In this document: positions 43,615-52,121 of the stretch, piece by piece | Numbering within the stretch: the first letter of the stretch is position 1 | Layout: each line of letters starts with the position of its first letter | Source of the DNA: Alphaproteobacteria bacterium | GTDB taxonomy: Bacteria > Pseudomonadota > Alphaproteobacteria > UBA8366 | Length of the DNA stretch: 64,000 nt | NCBI GenBank assembly: GCA_009377445.1 | Contig: WHUA01000003.1 | Span: 186,001 to 250,000 of the forward strand | Direction of reading: 5' to 3' | The notes under the pieces: model-generated | Database searches by the model: none | The model's input: only the letters and a program-made list of their open reading frames with translations | Told to the model about the DNA's origin: nothing | Position numbers and translations under genes: made by a program

Positions 43615-44719
43615 CGGCCGCGGCGCCCGGCAGGCGCTTCGCCGTGTCGCCGGCGCCGCCGTCCTCCGCTTCGAGGGGCGAATTGAGCACGGCGCCGGGA
43701 CAGAGAATGCCGCGAGGCCGGCCTTCGCCGGTGAGCCCCTGAAACTCGACATAGGGCTCCGGGACGGCGGGACCGCCCGGACAGCCGAGCCAGAGACGCA
43801 GGAGGTGGCGCTTCCTTCCCGGCTCGTCCCAGTCCACGTATTTGGTGCGGCTGTGCAGGATCGTGTGATTGCAGAGGAACTGCACGTCGCCCGGCAGGAA
43901 TTCCATATCGAGGTGCAGGTCGGGACCGTTGGCCAGCGCGTCAAGATAGTCGAAGGCTTCCGCCTGTTCCGGCGCGATGCGCGGCACCTCGGGGAAACGC
44001 TGCGCCTTGCGGATCGTGCTGCGCACGAAATGGGTGAACAGGTATCCGCCATGCGGATTGAACACCGGCATCGGATACCAGGGCTTTCTGCCTTCGGGCA
44101 CCTCGTCGCGCCGGTCGCGGTATGTGGGCTGCATCAGGACCCGGGCCAGGTCCGGCCGCCGCTCCGCCATGGCATTGTACAGCGCGACCGAGGACACGAT
44201 GCTCGACAGCCCGCCCGAGCGCGAGGTGCGCAGCGACAGCAGCCCGACCACGTCGCCCATGTCGCAGTGGTAGGGCAACCGCTCCGCGGTCTGGTAGCCT
44301 CGCGCCGAGGGCTTGGCGTAGTCGAAGCCGAGGTCGCGCACATGGCCCAGCACGTGGCCTTTGGCGTTCTGCGATACCGCCGCGCCGAGATGCGCGCCGA
44401 TGCACCAGAAGGCGATCGCCGACCGGCGCAGGCCGTATCCTTCGACGGGCACGCCGCGGATCAGGCCGAAGCCGATGCCGTAAAGCAGGTCCTGCTTCAT
44501 CTCGGCGAGGCGCGCGGCGAGCCGCGGCAGCGGCGCGTCCTCCGCCGTGATGGTCACGATGTCGCGGCCGCTGGCGTCCAGGCGCGCAGACGCCTCGTCG
44601 AGATCGGCGATCTGATCCTGCGCAAGCTGCCAGATCCAACGCTCCGGACACGCCGCCATCTCGGGCCCGCGCCAGGCGGCGGGCGAATGGTCGAAACGGG
44701 GCAGGTCGGTCGCGGGCAT
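43586..44719 (-). CDS. TauD/TfdA-family Fe(II)/2-oxoglutarate dioxygenase
   Basis: About 377 aa from the ATG at 44719 (MPATDLPRF), chosen because GGAG lies 9 bases upstream; an extended frame reaches 44782. Iron ligands are seen in YHCDMGD (His151, Asp153) and NHTILHSRTKYVDW (His289), and the 2-oxoglutarate arginine in the RHLLRLWLG segment. It is longer than usual TauD enzymes and resembles the gamma-butyrobetaine/Tfd-like branch found near acyl-CoA-type genes. Substrate unknown. Next gene downstream on the strand is the IclR gene, convergent. Confidence 0.85.
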   Translation of the reverse strand: MPATDLPRFDHSPAAWRGPEMAACPERWIWQLAQDQIADLDEASARLDASGRDIVTITAEDAPLPRLAARLAEMKQDLLYGIGFGLIRGVPVEGYGLRRSAIAFWCIGAHLGAAVSQNAKGHVLGHVRDLGFDYAKPSARGYQTAERLPYHCDMGDVVGLLSLRTSRSGGLSSIVSSVALYNAMAERRPDLARVLMQPTYRDRRDEVPEGRKPWYPMPVFNPHGGYLFTHFVRSTIRKAQRFPEVPRIAPEQAEAFDYLDALANGPDLHLDMEFLPGDVQFLCNHTILHSRTKYVDWDEPGRKRHLLRLWLGCPGGPAVPEPYVEFQGLTGEGRPRGILCPGAVLNSPLEAEDGGAGDTAKRLPGAAAVTRAAVPAR

Positions 44720-44801
44720 TGCGCATGTCTCCGGGTTGGTGGCCGCGGCCATGATCGCACCCGCGCCCGCCCGATTCAACACGACACCCGTGGAGATGCC
44801 C

Positions 44802-46004
44802 TCAGATCACCGACATGTCCGGCGTGTTGCCAAGCAGGAAGGAACCGACCGACTGGATGTTGGATTTCCGGCCCTGGACCTGCTGGGTCACCGTGTGGAT
44901 GTCGCGGAACTTCCGCTCGAAGGTGCTGCTTTTGAAGATCGCCGTCGCGCCCGCGAGGTCGTAAACGGCGTCGGCCGCCTTCTTGGCCTCGTGGATGCCG
45001 AAGGTGGTCATGAGGCGTATGCGCATGCGCTGCGGCACCGTCAGTTTTCCGGTCGACTGGACCGCCCCCCATATATCCGCGAGCTCGTTCAGGATGTAGG
45101 CGCGCGCCGCCCTGAGCCGGGCTTCGGCCAGGCCCACTTCCATCTGCACCAGGCCGTTGTCGCGCAGGACGCTCTTCATCCGGCGGGGCGTCTTCTCGCC
45201 GGCCAGTTCCTTGAAGGACTCCAGCATCGAGCGGGCGATGCCGATCGCCGTGCCGGAGAAGCCGATGGAATAGAGCGCCGTCTGCGGAAACTGGTAGAGC
45301 GGCGATTCGTAGTGCAGCTCCAGCGGATCTTCGCGGGTCAGCGTGTATTCCCGCGGCACGCGGTAGTCCGTCACTTCGAACTGATCGCTCGCCGTGCCGC
45401 GCAGGCCCATGACGTGCCAGATGTCGGTGACCTTCGCATCGCCGAAGGGAATCAGCATGGTCCGGATCATCGGGCCGCCATTCGGCCCTTTGCGCGGCGT
45501 GCCGTCGGGCTCGACGACAGTGGAGTGGCCGCCCAGCCACGTGGCGTGCCGCATGCCGCTGGCGAAGGCCCATATGCCGGTCACCCGGAAATGATCGCCC
45601 TCGTCCACGGCGGTCGCCTTGCCGGGCGGCCCCCAGGCGAGCACGGCGTGCGGGTCCTGGCCCCAGACCTTGTCGGCGATCTCGGGCGCCACATAGGCGG
45701 CGGCCATGGCGCAGCCGTTGCCCTGCCCCAGGCACCAGGCGGTGCTGGCGTCGTACTGCGCGACCTCGGAGATCACCTGGTGAAAGGTGGCGGGATCGAC
45801 CTCGCCGCCGCCGAACTTCTTGGGCAGGAGCAAGCGGTACATGCCGGCGCCGTGCAAGGCGGACACCAGCTCTGGCGTCAGCCGGCGCCCGCTTTCGATG
45901 CTGTCTGAGGCCCCGGCGATGACCGGGGCGATGCTGCGGACGCGGCTGAGATATTCCTCGGTGACCGTCTTCTCGGCCGGAGCAGTGGACAAGCGCAGTG
46001 ACAT
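44802..46004 (-). CDS. Acyl-CoA dehydrogenase-like flavoprotein (possible FMN monooxygenase)
   Basis: 400 aa. SDSIESGRRLTPELVSALHGAGMYRLLLPKKFGGGEVDPATFHQVISEVAQYDASTAWCLGQG opens the N-terminal domain; VTGIWAFASGMRHATWLGG is the middle beta domain; C-terminal helices follow. The catalytic glutamate loop of true acyl-CoA dehydrogenases is not evident, and the pattern resembles HsaA/DszC-type flavin monooxygenases. GGGAGGAGCC precedes the ATG. On the same strand as the TauD gene 82 bp downstream, suggesting a two-enzyme hydroxylation cassette. Partner reductase not seen. Confidence 0.82.
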   Translation of the reverse strand: MSLRLSTAPAEKTVTEEYLSRVRSIAPVIAGASDSIESGRRLTPELVSALHGAGMYRLLLPKKFGGGEVDPATFHQVISEVAQYDASTAWCLGQGNGCAMAAAYVAPEIADKVWGQDPHAVLAWGPPGKATAVDEGDHFRVTGIWAFASGMRHATWLGGHSTVVEPDGTPRKGPNGGPMIRTMLIPFGDAKVTDIWHVMGLRGTASDQFEVTDYRVPREYTLTREDPLELHYESPLYQFPQTALYSIGFSGTAIGIARSMLESFKELAGEKTPRRMKSVLRDNGLVQMEVGLAEARLRAARAYILNELADIWGAVQSTGKLTVPQRMRIRLMTTFGIHEAKKAADAVYDLAGATAIFKSSTFERKFRDIHTVTQQVQGRKSNIQSVGSFLLGNTPDMSVI

Positions 46005-46162
46005 GGCTCCTCCCTATCGGCACGCGCCTCGTTCGCGGGCACGGCGGATCTTCGGTTCGGGCACATGCCGTGCACGGCGATGCCCCGCACAATGGTATGC
46101 GAAGCCGCCATCGCGGGCAAAGTGCATTGCCGATGCCCGGATTCGCGGTCGGGTACGGGTCG

Positions 46163-47311
46163 TTACAACCGAAGGAACCATCCGCGCCGGTAGAGGATGT
46201 AAAGCGCCACCCACCAGGCGGCGACCGTCGCGACGGCAAAGGCGAGCGAGCCGCCCAGCGCGCCGGCCCACGGCACGAACAGGGTATCGTAGAGCCATCG
46301 ATAGTAGCTGTGACCCTCGGCCGTTTGGAGGGTCAGCAATAGCCGGGCGACGATACCGGACGCGAAGAACAGCGTGATCGCGTTGACGCCCATGACCTGC
46401 AATGGCCATCCGATCCGGCGCAGCCGGCGCACCTCGACCAGCTCGTAGCAGGCAGCGAGGATCAGCAGCGACCAGCCCGCCGCGTATACGACATAGGAGC
46501 TGGTCCACAGCGCCTTGTTGATCGGGAAAACCAGGCCCCAGACCCAGCCGAGCAGCACCAGCCCGATCCCGGCCGCGGCCAGCCGGACGGTCACCCGGCT
46601 GGCGACCGGCGTCCGCTTCACCCATGCGCCCGCCAGGTAACCGGTCAACACGGTGGCGACCGCGGGTAGCGTGCTCAGCAGGCCTTCGGGATCGAAGCGG
46701 CCCTTGTACATATGCGGGCGCGTCAGAATGAGCTTGTCGATGAAGGTCACGAGCGACGTGTCGGGGCGGAGATCGCCCGGGCCGAAGACGGGGACCGGCA
46801 CCCATTCCAGGGCCGCCCAGTAGCCCAGCAGAATCACCAGGACGGCGGCGATCCGGCCGCGCCACCCCAGCGCCAGGATCAGGATCATCGCCAGGAGATA
46901 GGCGAGCGCGATCCGCTGCAGCACGCCCATGATGCGAAGCGTGTCCCAGTCGACGGCCTTCCCCTGCATCGCCCATTGAAGCAGCGGCGTCGCCAAGTTC
47001 AGGACGAGGCCGAGCGCGAACAGCAGAAGGACGCGGCGCAGTATGCGGAGGTAGAGCTCCCCCCTCCCCGCGCGCCGGTCCCCGTAGCCGGCGAGGGTGA
47101 AGGGTATCGCCGCGCCGACGATGAAGAGGAACGCCGGGAAGACCAGATCCGCCGGCGTGAAGCCGTGCCATTCCGCATGCCGCAGCGGCGCATGGACGTG
47201 CTCCCAGCTTCCCGGATTGTTGACCAGGACCATGCCGGCGATCGCCAGGCCGCGAAACATGTCGAGCGAGGCGAGCCGCCCCGCCAGGTGATCCTGCCCA
47301 GATGAGGTCAA
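46163..47311 (-). CDS. DUF5009/HGSNAT-like membrane acyltransferase
   Basis: 382 aa with about 11 hydrophobic segments. The start RLASLDMFRGLAIAGMVLVNNPGSWEHVHAPLRHAEWHGFTPADLVFPAFLFIVGAAIPFTLAGY is the signature of heparan-alpha-glucosaminide N-acetyltransferase-like proteins, with a conserved H in the first periplasmic loop. It would move an acyl group across the membrane to an acceptor. The start is TTG at 47311; GTG or ATG alternatives are absent near the N-terminus. Acceptor unknown. Confidence 0.8.
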   Translation of the reverse strand: MTSSGQDHLAGRLASLDMFRGLAIAGMVLVNNPGSWEHVHAPLRHAEWHGFTPADLVFPAFLFIVGAAIPFTLAGYGDRRAGRGELYLRILRRVLLLFALGLVLNLATPLLQWAMQGKAVDWDTLRIMGVLQRIALAYLLAMILILALGWRGRIAAVLVILLGYWAALEWVPVPVFGPGDLRPDTSLVTFIDKLILTRPHMYKGRFDPEGLLSTLPAVATVLTGYLAGAWVKRTPVASRVTVRLAAAGIGLVLLGWVWGLVFPINKALWTSSYVVYAAGWSLLILAACYELVEVRRLRRIGWPLQVMGVNAITLFFASGIVARLLLTLQTAEGHSYYRWLYDTLFVPWAGALGGSLAFAVATVAAWWVALYILYRRGWFLRL

Positions 47312-47466
47312 CGCGCCCTCGGAATGCTTTCGTCCGCAGCGGGCATACTATCGCTTCGGCCCGGCGGCCGCGACGCCCAAACGGGCGCATTTTCGCTCGC
47401 CGGGAATCTGTGCGAAAATGCGCGATGCCGCGGTTTCGGCAAATCAACGGCAAAGGAGGGCGATCG

Positions 47467-48411
47467 ATGCCTTTGGAAGCGTTGCAGGATACCCGGGAGA
47501 CGGCCGCCTTGACCGTCGAAGTCTCGCCTCTCGCCATCCACATCGGGGCGGAGATCGGCGGCGTCGACCTGACCCGCCCGCTGCCGCCGGAGCAGGTGCG
47601 CGACATCCGCGCCGCCCTTCTGAAATGGAAGGTGGTGTTCTTCCGCGGCCAGCAGATGAACCACCAGCAGCACATCGACTTCGCCCGCCAGTTCGGCGAA
47701 ACGACCGCCGGACATGTCGTCTACGGCAGCGACGGGCTCTACCCGCAGATCTACGCGGTCGCGAAGAACCGCAAGGCGAACCGCTTCCAGGGCCAGGTCC
47801 TGTTCCGCCCCTGGTCCGGCTGGCATACCGACATCACGGCCGCTATTAACCCGCCCTTCGGCTCGATCCTGCGCGGTGACGTCGTGCCGCCGTTCGGCGG
47901 CGACACCCAGTTCACCAACCTCGTCGCCGCCTACAGCGCGCTGTCGCCGACGATGCAGGCCTTCTGCGACGGGCTGCGCGGCCAGCACCGCTTCGCGCCG
48001 CCGCCGGGCGTGGACCAGACCAAGGAATACGACGAGCTGATGCGGAAGCGCATCCTGGTGAGCGAGCATCCCATCGTCCGCGTCCATCCCGAGACCGGCG
48101 AACGCGCGCTCTACGTCAGCCCGTCCTTCCTGAAGTCGGTCGTCGGGTTGACGCCGCGGGAGAGCCAGGCCCTGCTCGAGCTGCTGTGGGAGCATATCGT
48201 GCGGCCTGAATTCACCGTGCGCTTCAAGTGGGAGCCGGGCAGCGTCGCCTTCTGGGACAACCGCTCGACCGCGCATCTCGCGCCGCGCGACATCTTCGAT
48301 TCGGAGTTCGACCGGCAATTCTACCGCGTGACGCTCCTCGGCGACGTGCCCGCCGGCGTCGACGGCAAGCCCTCGACCGCGCTCGAAGGCGAGCCGATCG
48401 CCGCAGTCTAG
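47467..48411 (+). CDS. TauD/TfdA-family dioxygenase
   Basis: 314 aa. Iron ligands His120-x-Asp122 (GWHTDITA) and His270 (TAHLAPRD), 2-oxoglutarate arginine in YRVTLLGD (Arg287). Classical TauD length and topology. Strong ribosome site AAAGGAGGG before the ATG at 47467. Ten bases upstream of a four-domain rhodanese gene in the same direction, so both are co-transcribed. A sulfonate or sulfur-containing substrate is suggested by the rhodanese partner but not shown. Confidence 0.88.
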   Translation: MPLEALQDTRETAALTVEVSPLAIHIGAEIGGVDLTRPLPPEQVRDIRAALLKWKVVFFRGQQMNHQQHIDFARQFGETTAGHVVYGSDGLYPQIYAVAKNRKANRFQGQVLFRPWSGWHTDITAAINPPFGSILRGDVVPPFGGDTQFTNLVAAYSALSPTMQAFCDGLRGQHRFAPPPGVDQTKEYDELMRKRILVSEHPIVRVHPETGERALYVSPSFLKSVVGLTPRESQALLELLWEHIVRPEFTVRFKWEPGSVAFWDNRSTAHLAPRDIFDSEFDRQFYRVTLLGDVPAGVDGKPSTALEGEPIAAV

Positions 48412-48421
48412 AGCCTCGGAC

Positions 48422-50014
48422 ATGGACCGCACGTCGGCGCAGGACCTGAAGACCACCCTCAAGGACGGCGGCGAGATCGCCCTTCTCGACGCGCGCGAGG
48501 AGATGACCTTCGGCAAGCGCCACCTCCTCCTCGCCTCCTGCGTCCCCCTCAGCCGGATGGAGCTGATGGTGGACGACCTGGTGCCGAGGCGCGGCACGCG
48601 CGTGGTGTGGTGCGACGACGGCGGCGGGCTCGCGGACAAGGCGGCTGAGCGCATGGCAAAGCTCGGCTATACCGAGGTCGCCGTGCTCGTCGGCGGCATC
48701 GCCGCGTGGGAGAAGGCGGGCCATCGCGTCTACAGCGGCGTCCATGTGCCGAGCAAGGCCTTCGCCGAGGTGGTCGAGCACGAGGCCGGCACGCCTTGGA
48801 TCACGGCGGAGGAGCTCAAGTCGCTGATCGACGGCAAGGCCGACATCGCGATCTACGACAGCCGCTCCTACGAGGAATACAACAACAACAGCATCCCGGG
48901 CGCGGTCAGCGTGCCGGGGGCGGAGCTGGTCTACCGCTTCGCCGACCTGACGCCGTCCGCCGGCACCATGGTCGTCGTCAACTGCGGCGGCCGCACGCGC
49001 AGCATCATCGGCGCGCAGTCGCTGATCAACGCCGGGTTCCGCAACCGGATCGTGTCGCTGAAGGACGGCACCATGGCCTGGCATCTGTCCGGGCAGCAGG
49101 TGGTGAACGGCGCGACCCGCCGCCCGCCCGATGTTTCCGAGGCCGGACACGAGGCCGCGCGGGACGGCGCGGCCCGCGTCGCAAAGCTCTGCGACATCCC
49201 GCGCCTCGACAGGGTGACGCTCGACGCGCTCCGCGGCGAGACGGACAGCCGCACGCTCTACGCGTTGGACGTGCGGACGCCGGAGGAATACGAAGCCGGC
49301 CATCTGCCGGGCGTGCGCTCGGCGCCCGGCGGGCAGCTCGTGCAGGAGACCGACAACCACATCGCCGTCTGGGGCGCGCGGGTCGTGCTGGTCGACGACG
49401 ACGGCGTGCGCGCGACGATGACCGCCTCCTGGCTGAAGCAGATGGGCTGGACGGAAGTCGCCGTGCTCACCATGGACACGTCCCCCGGCAAGCTGGCGAA
49501 GGGACCGCACGTGCCGAAGGCGCTCGGCTTCGACGCAAGCTCGGTCTCGACCATCGACGCGGAAACGCTGCGCGATAGGTTGAAGGCCGGCAAAGCGGCG
49601 GTCGTCGACCTCGACTACAGCCGGCAATACCGCAAGGGCCACATCCCGGGCGCCTATTTCGCGACACGCGGCCGGCTGGTGGACGCCCTGAAGAAGCTGC
49701 CGAAGACGGAGGCCGTCGTCCTCGCCTCGCCCGACGGCGCGCTGGCCGGCCTCGCCGCCGCCGACCTGGGCAAGGACGCCAACGTGCCGATCCTGGTGCT
49801 GTCCGGCGGCACCAAGGCCTGGACCGCCGCCGGCTTCCCGATCGAGGAAGGCGCCACGCACATGGCCGACGAAGCCGACGACGTCTGGCTCTCCGCCCGC
49901 GAGCGCGGCAAGAACCGCGAAGAGGCGATGCGCGAATACCTCGCCTGGGAGATCGACCTCGTGAACCAGATGGCGACGGACGACGATCAGAGATTCAAGG
50001 TGGCGACGAGTTAG
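48422..50014 (+). CDS. Four-domain rhodanese protein
   Basis: 530 aa: four tandem rhodanese-like units at about 1-105, 115-230, 245-360 and 375-490. The catalytic cysteine is present in unit 1 (WCDDGGG) and unit 2 (NCGGRTRS), whereas units 3 and 4 have DDDGVR and SPDGAL at the corresponding loops and look inactive. Several such fused rhodaneses occur in Alphaproteobacteria beside TauD-like or Rieske oxygenase genes, with unknown role. Possible sulfane-sulfur carrier working with the upstream TauD enzyme (inference). The last 40 residues are charged and helical. Confidence 0.85.
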   Translation: MDRTSAQDLKTTLKDGGEIALLDAREEMTFGKRHLLLASCVPLSRMELMVDDLVPRRGTRVVWCDDGGGLADKAAERMAKLGYTEVAVLVGGIAAWEKAGHRVYSGVHVPSKAFAEVVEHEAGTPWITAEELKSLIDGKADIAIYDSRSYEEYNNNSIPGAVSVPGAELVYRFADLTPSAGTMVVVNCGGRTRSIIGAQSLINAGFRNRIVSLKDGTMAWHLSGQQVVNGATRRPPDVSEAGHEAARDGAARVAKLCDIPRLDRVTLDALRGETDSRTLYALDVRTPEEYEAGHLPGVRSAPGGQLVQETDNHIAVWGARVVLVDDDGVRATMTASWLKQMGWTEVAVLTMDTSPGKLAKGPHVPKALGFDASSVSTIDAETLRDRLKAGKAAVVDLDYSRQYRKGHIPGAYFATRGRLVDALKKLPKTEAVVLASPDGALAGLAAADLGKDANVPILVLSGGTKAWTAAGFPIEEGATHMADEADDVWLSARERGKNREEAMREYLAWEIDLVNQMATDDDQRFKVATS

Positions 50015-50215
50015 GCACTAAGGCCCTAGTCCTCACGAGGGCTATCTGAGGCGATTCGACAGACCGCCTCAATTTGCAACTTACACCTTTCTTAAACAAT
50101 TCTTAGTACTCTTATAAGTAGTTCTAGCGCTTCCCGGCCTTTCACTCTACGGCCCGCGCTCAAAACGACCGTCATTGATCATCCAGCATAGTACCAATCG
50201 CCGATAACCGAATTT

Positions 50216-51079
50216 ATGCTCGCGTTCATAGTCTGGCTCATGTTGCTCATGGGAACTGCCGTTCCGAACCGGAACTACGGCATTTTCCTGTTCTGGCTCG
50301 CAGCCTTGATCTGCACGTACCTGCTCAGTCTGCTTCTCGCCACGCATTGGTCGGACCAAGACCTGGGCTACCTATTGGGGATGTTCATAGTCGTTACGAT
50401 CGGCCTCGGAGCCGGTCTGTTGATCGCAATCGCGCAGGGACTCTATGTGTGGTGGGCGGGACGCGAAGCACGCGAGCAGCTAGCGGCATGGGGAGAGACC
50501 CCGACGATTTTCCGGGGACCGCTTTTCCTCATTGGCACTCTGATAGCTTTGTTCGTTGCCTTGCAATTGCGAAGCCTTCTGCAAGGTCGAGAATGGGCAT
50601 GGCTGTCCCACGGTTTCGCCCTCGCGTTTGTCGTTGCGGCATGGATCTTTCCGCTCATCTTACCGAAGGCGGCACTTCCGTCCCACCCACACACGAAGTG
50701 GGTCGTCATCGGTTTTAGGTGGTCGCTCCCCATCCTGATTGCCGGGCTTACAGCAATGCTCGCTCTCGTCGCGCAGCGTGCCGAAGAGATTGCCGCCGGC
50801 CGACCCTATTGCATTCAGGTTGCCGACGTGAAGACCCGATATCAAAGCGCCGATACGTTGCTGCACCTCTCTGGCCTAACGATGCGCTCGAGTCCATGGC
50901 AACCAGGCATTCAGCACCACGCAATACTCCGGACTAGCCAGAGCTATGATGCGCAACTGTTTCATTGGTCTTATCGAAAATTGACTTTCGTGCCGAATAT
51001 CGGCGTCCAATATCTGCGGCTCACCTGCACGCCACAAGAAAGCTTCGTTCGGAAATTGCCTTGGATATTCGCGGATTGA
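50216..51079 (+). CDS. Hypothetical membrane protein
   Basis: 287 aa with four or more hydrophobic helices in the first 185 residues and a soluble C-terminal part with one Cys pair (PYCIQVADVK and LRLTCTPQE). No family recognised. Codon use is less GC-rich than the neighbours and the 200 bases before it are AT-rich (AACTTACACC...CTTATAAGTAG), hinting at transfer. It ends 3 bp before a tRNA-Leu on the opposite strand. Confidence 0.6.
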   Translation: MLAFIVWLMLLMGTAVPNRNYGIFLFWLAALICTYLLSLLLATHWSDQDLGYLLGMFIVVTIGLGAGLLIAIAQGLYVWWAGREAREQLAAWGETPTIFRGPLFLIGTLIALFVALQLRSLLQGREWAWLSHGFALAFVVAAWIFPLILPKAALPSHPHTKWVVIGFRWSLPILIAGLTAMLALVAQRAEEIAAGRPYCIQVADVKTRYQSADTLLHLSGLTMRSSPWQPGIQHHAILRTSQSYDAQLFHWSYRKLTFVPNIGVQYLRLTCTPQESFVRKLPWIFAD

Positions 51080-51081
51080 AG

Positions 51082-51167
51082 TGGTGCCCGCTCCCGGACT
51101 CGAACCGGGACGGCCTTTCGGCCAAGGGATTTTAAGTCCCTTGCGTCTACCGTTCCGCCAAGCGGGC
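51082..51167 (-). tRNA. tRNA-Leu (UAA anticodon)
   Basis: 86-nt cloverleaf with encoded CCA: acceptor GCCCGCT/AGCGGGC, D-arm TGGCGGAACGGTAGA, anticodon stem AGGGA/TCCCT with loop CTTAAAA (anticodon TAA at 51132-51134, reverse), long variable arm GGCCGAAAGGCC and T-arm CCGGTTCGAGTCCGG. The class II variable arm and UAA anticodon give leucine. Confidence 0.97.
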
Positions 51168-51247
51168 AGCCTGGAGCGGCACCATAGCCAATACCGGGCA
51201 CCGAGGGAATCGCGTAGGCGGGCGACCCCTCCCGGCCTTGCGCCCGC

Positions 51248-51952
51248 TCAGTCTTCGTCCGCGGCGAGCACGCCCGACTTGAACAGCAGGCCCGCGATCC
51301 CCGCGCCGATCAGCGGCGCGACGATGAACAGCCACACCTGCGCAAGCGCCGTGGGGTTGGCGGCGGCGCCGACGATGGCCGGGCCGATCGAGCGGGCCGG
51401 GTTGACCGAGACGCCGGTGACGTTGATGCCGACGATGTGGATGAGCGTCAGGGTGAGGCCGATCGCGAGTCCCGCGACCGCCGCCGGCGCGCCCCGCTGC
51501 GTGACGCCCAGGATGCAGACCAGGAAGACGAAGGTCGCCACCACCTCGAACACGAAGGCCGAGACGACGCCGTACTCGCCGAGATAGCCCGCGCCCCAGC
51601 CGTTCTGGCCGAGGCCGCCGGTCCAGCCGGCCGCTTTGCCCGACATGATGAGGTAGAGCACCGCCGCGCCCGCGAGCGCGCCCAGGAGCTGCGCGATCAC
51701 GTAGGCGATGAAATCGCTGGCCGACATCCGGCCGGCCATCCATACGCCGAAGCTGACCGCCGGATTGACGTGACAGCCGGAAATCTGGCCGATGCCATAG
51801 GCCATCGCAACGATCGACAGACCGAACGCGAAGGCTATTCCGAGCACGTTGATCGCCGTCGAGCCCGTCGCCAGCCCTCCGATCACGGCCGCGCCGCAGC
51901 CGAACATGACGAGCGTGAACGTGCCGATGAATTCCGCAATTGGCTTTTTCAT
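51248..51952 (-). CDS. aqpZ: Aquaporin (MIP family)
   Basis: 234 aa with six helices and two NPA half-helices: GCHVNPAVSFG and GVSVNPARSIG. The aromatic/arginine positions fit a water-selective AqpZ channel. ATG at 51952, with GGGGGG nine bases upstream; an ATG three codons further is also in frame. Between a tRNA-Leu and a phosphodiesterase-like gene. Confidence 0.94.
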   Translation of the reverse strand: MKKPIAEFIGTFTLVMFGCGAAVIGGLATGSTAINVLGIAFAFGLSIVAMAYGIGQISGCHVNPAVSFGVWMAGRMSASDFIAYVIAQLLGALAGAAVLYLIMSGKAAGWTGGLGQNGWGAGYLGEYGVVSAFVFEVVATFVFLVCILGVTQRGAPAAVAGLAIGLTLTLIHIVGINVTGVSVNPARSIGPAIVGAAANPTALAQVWLFIVAPLIGAGIAGLLFKSGVLAADED

Positions 51953-52121
51953 GAAGTTCATCCCCCCGAAAGCGCCCAGACGGCAGGCAGGGCGCCAGCG
52001 TCGGTGCGGTATCAGTGTGCCCAATTCCATTCCGGATGGGAAGCCGGGGGGAAATGGCAGGACAATCGCATTTGCGCATCCTGTCCGCCGCCGGCAGCAT
52101 CCGCAACGAGGCGCTCGGCCG

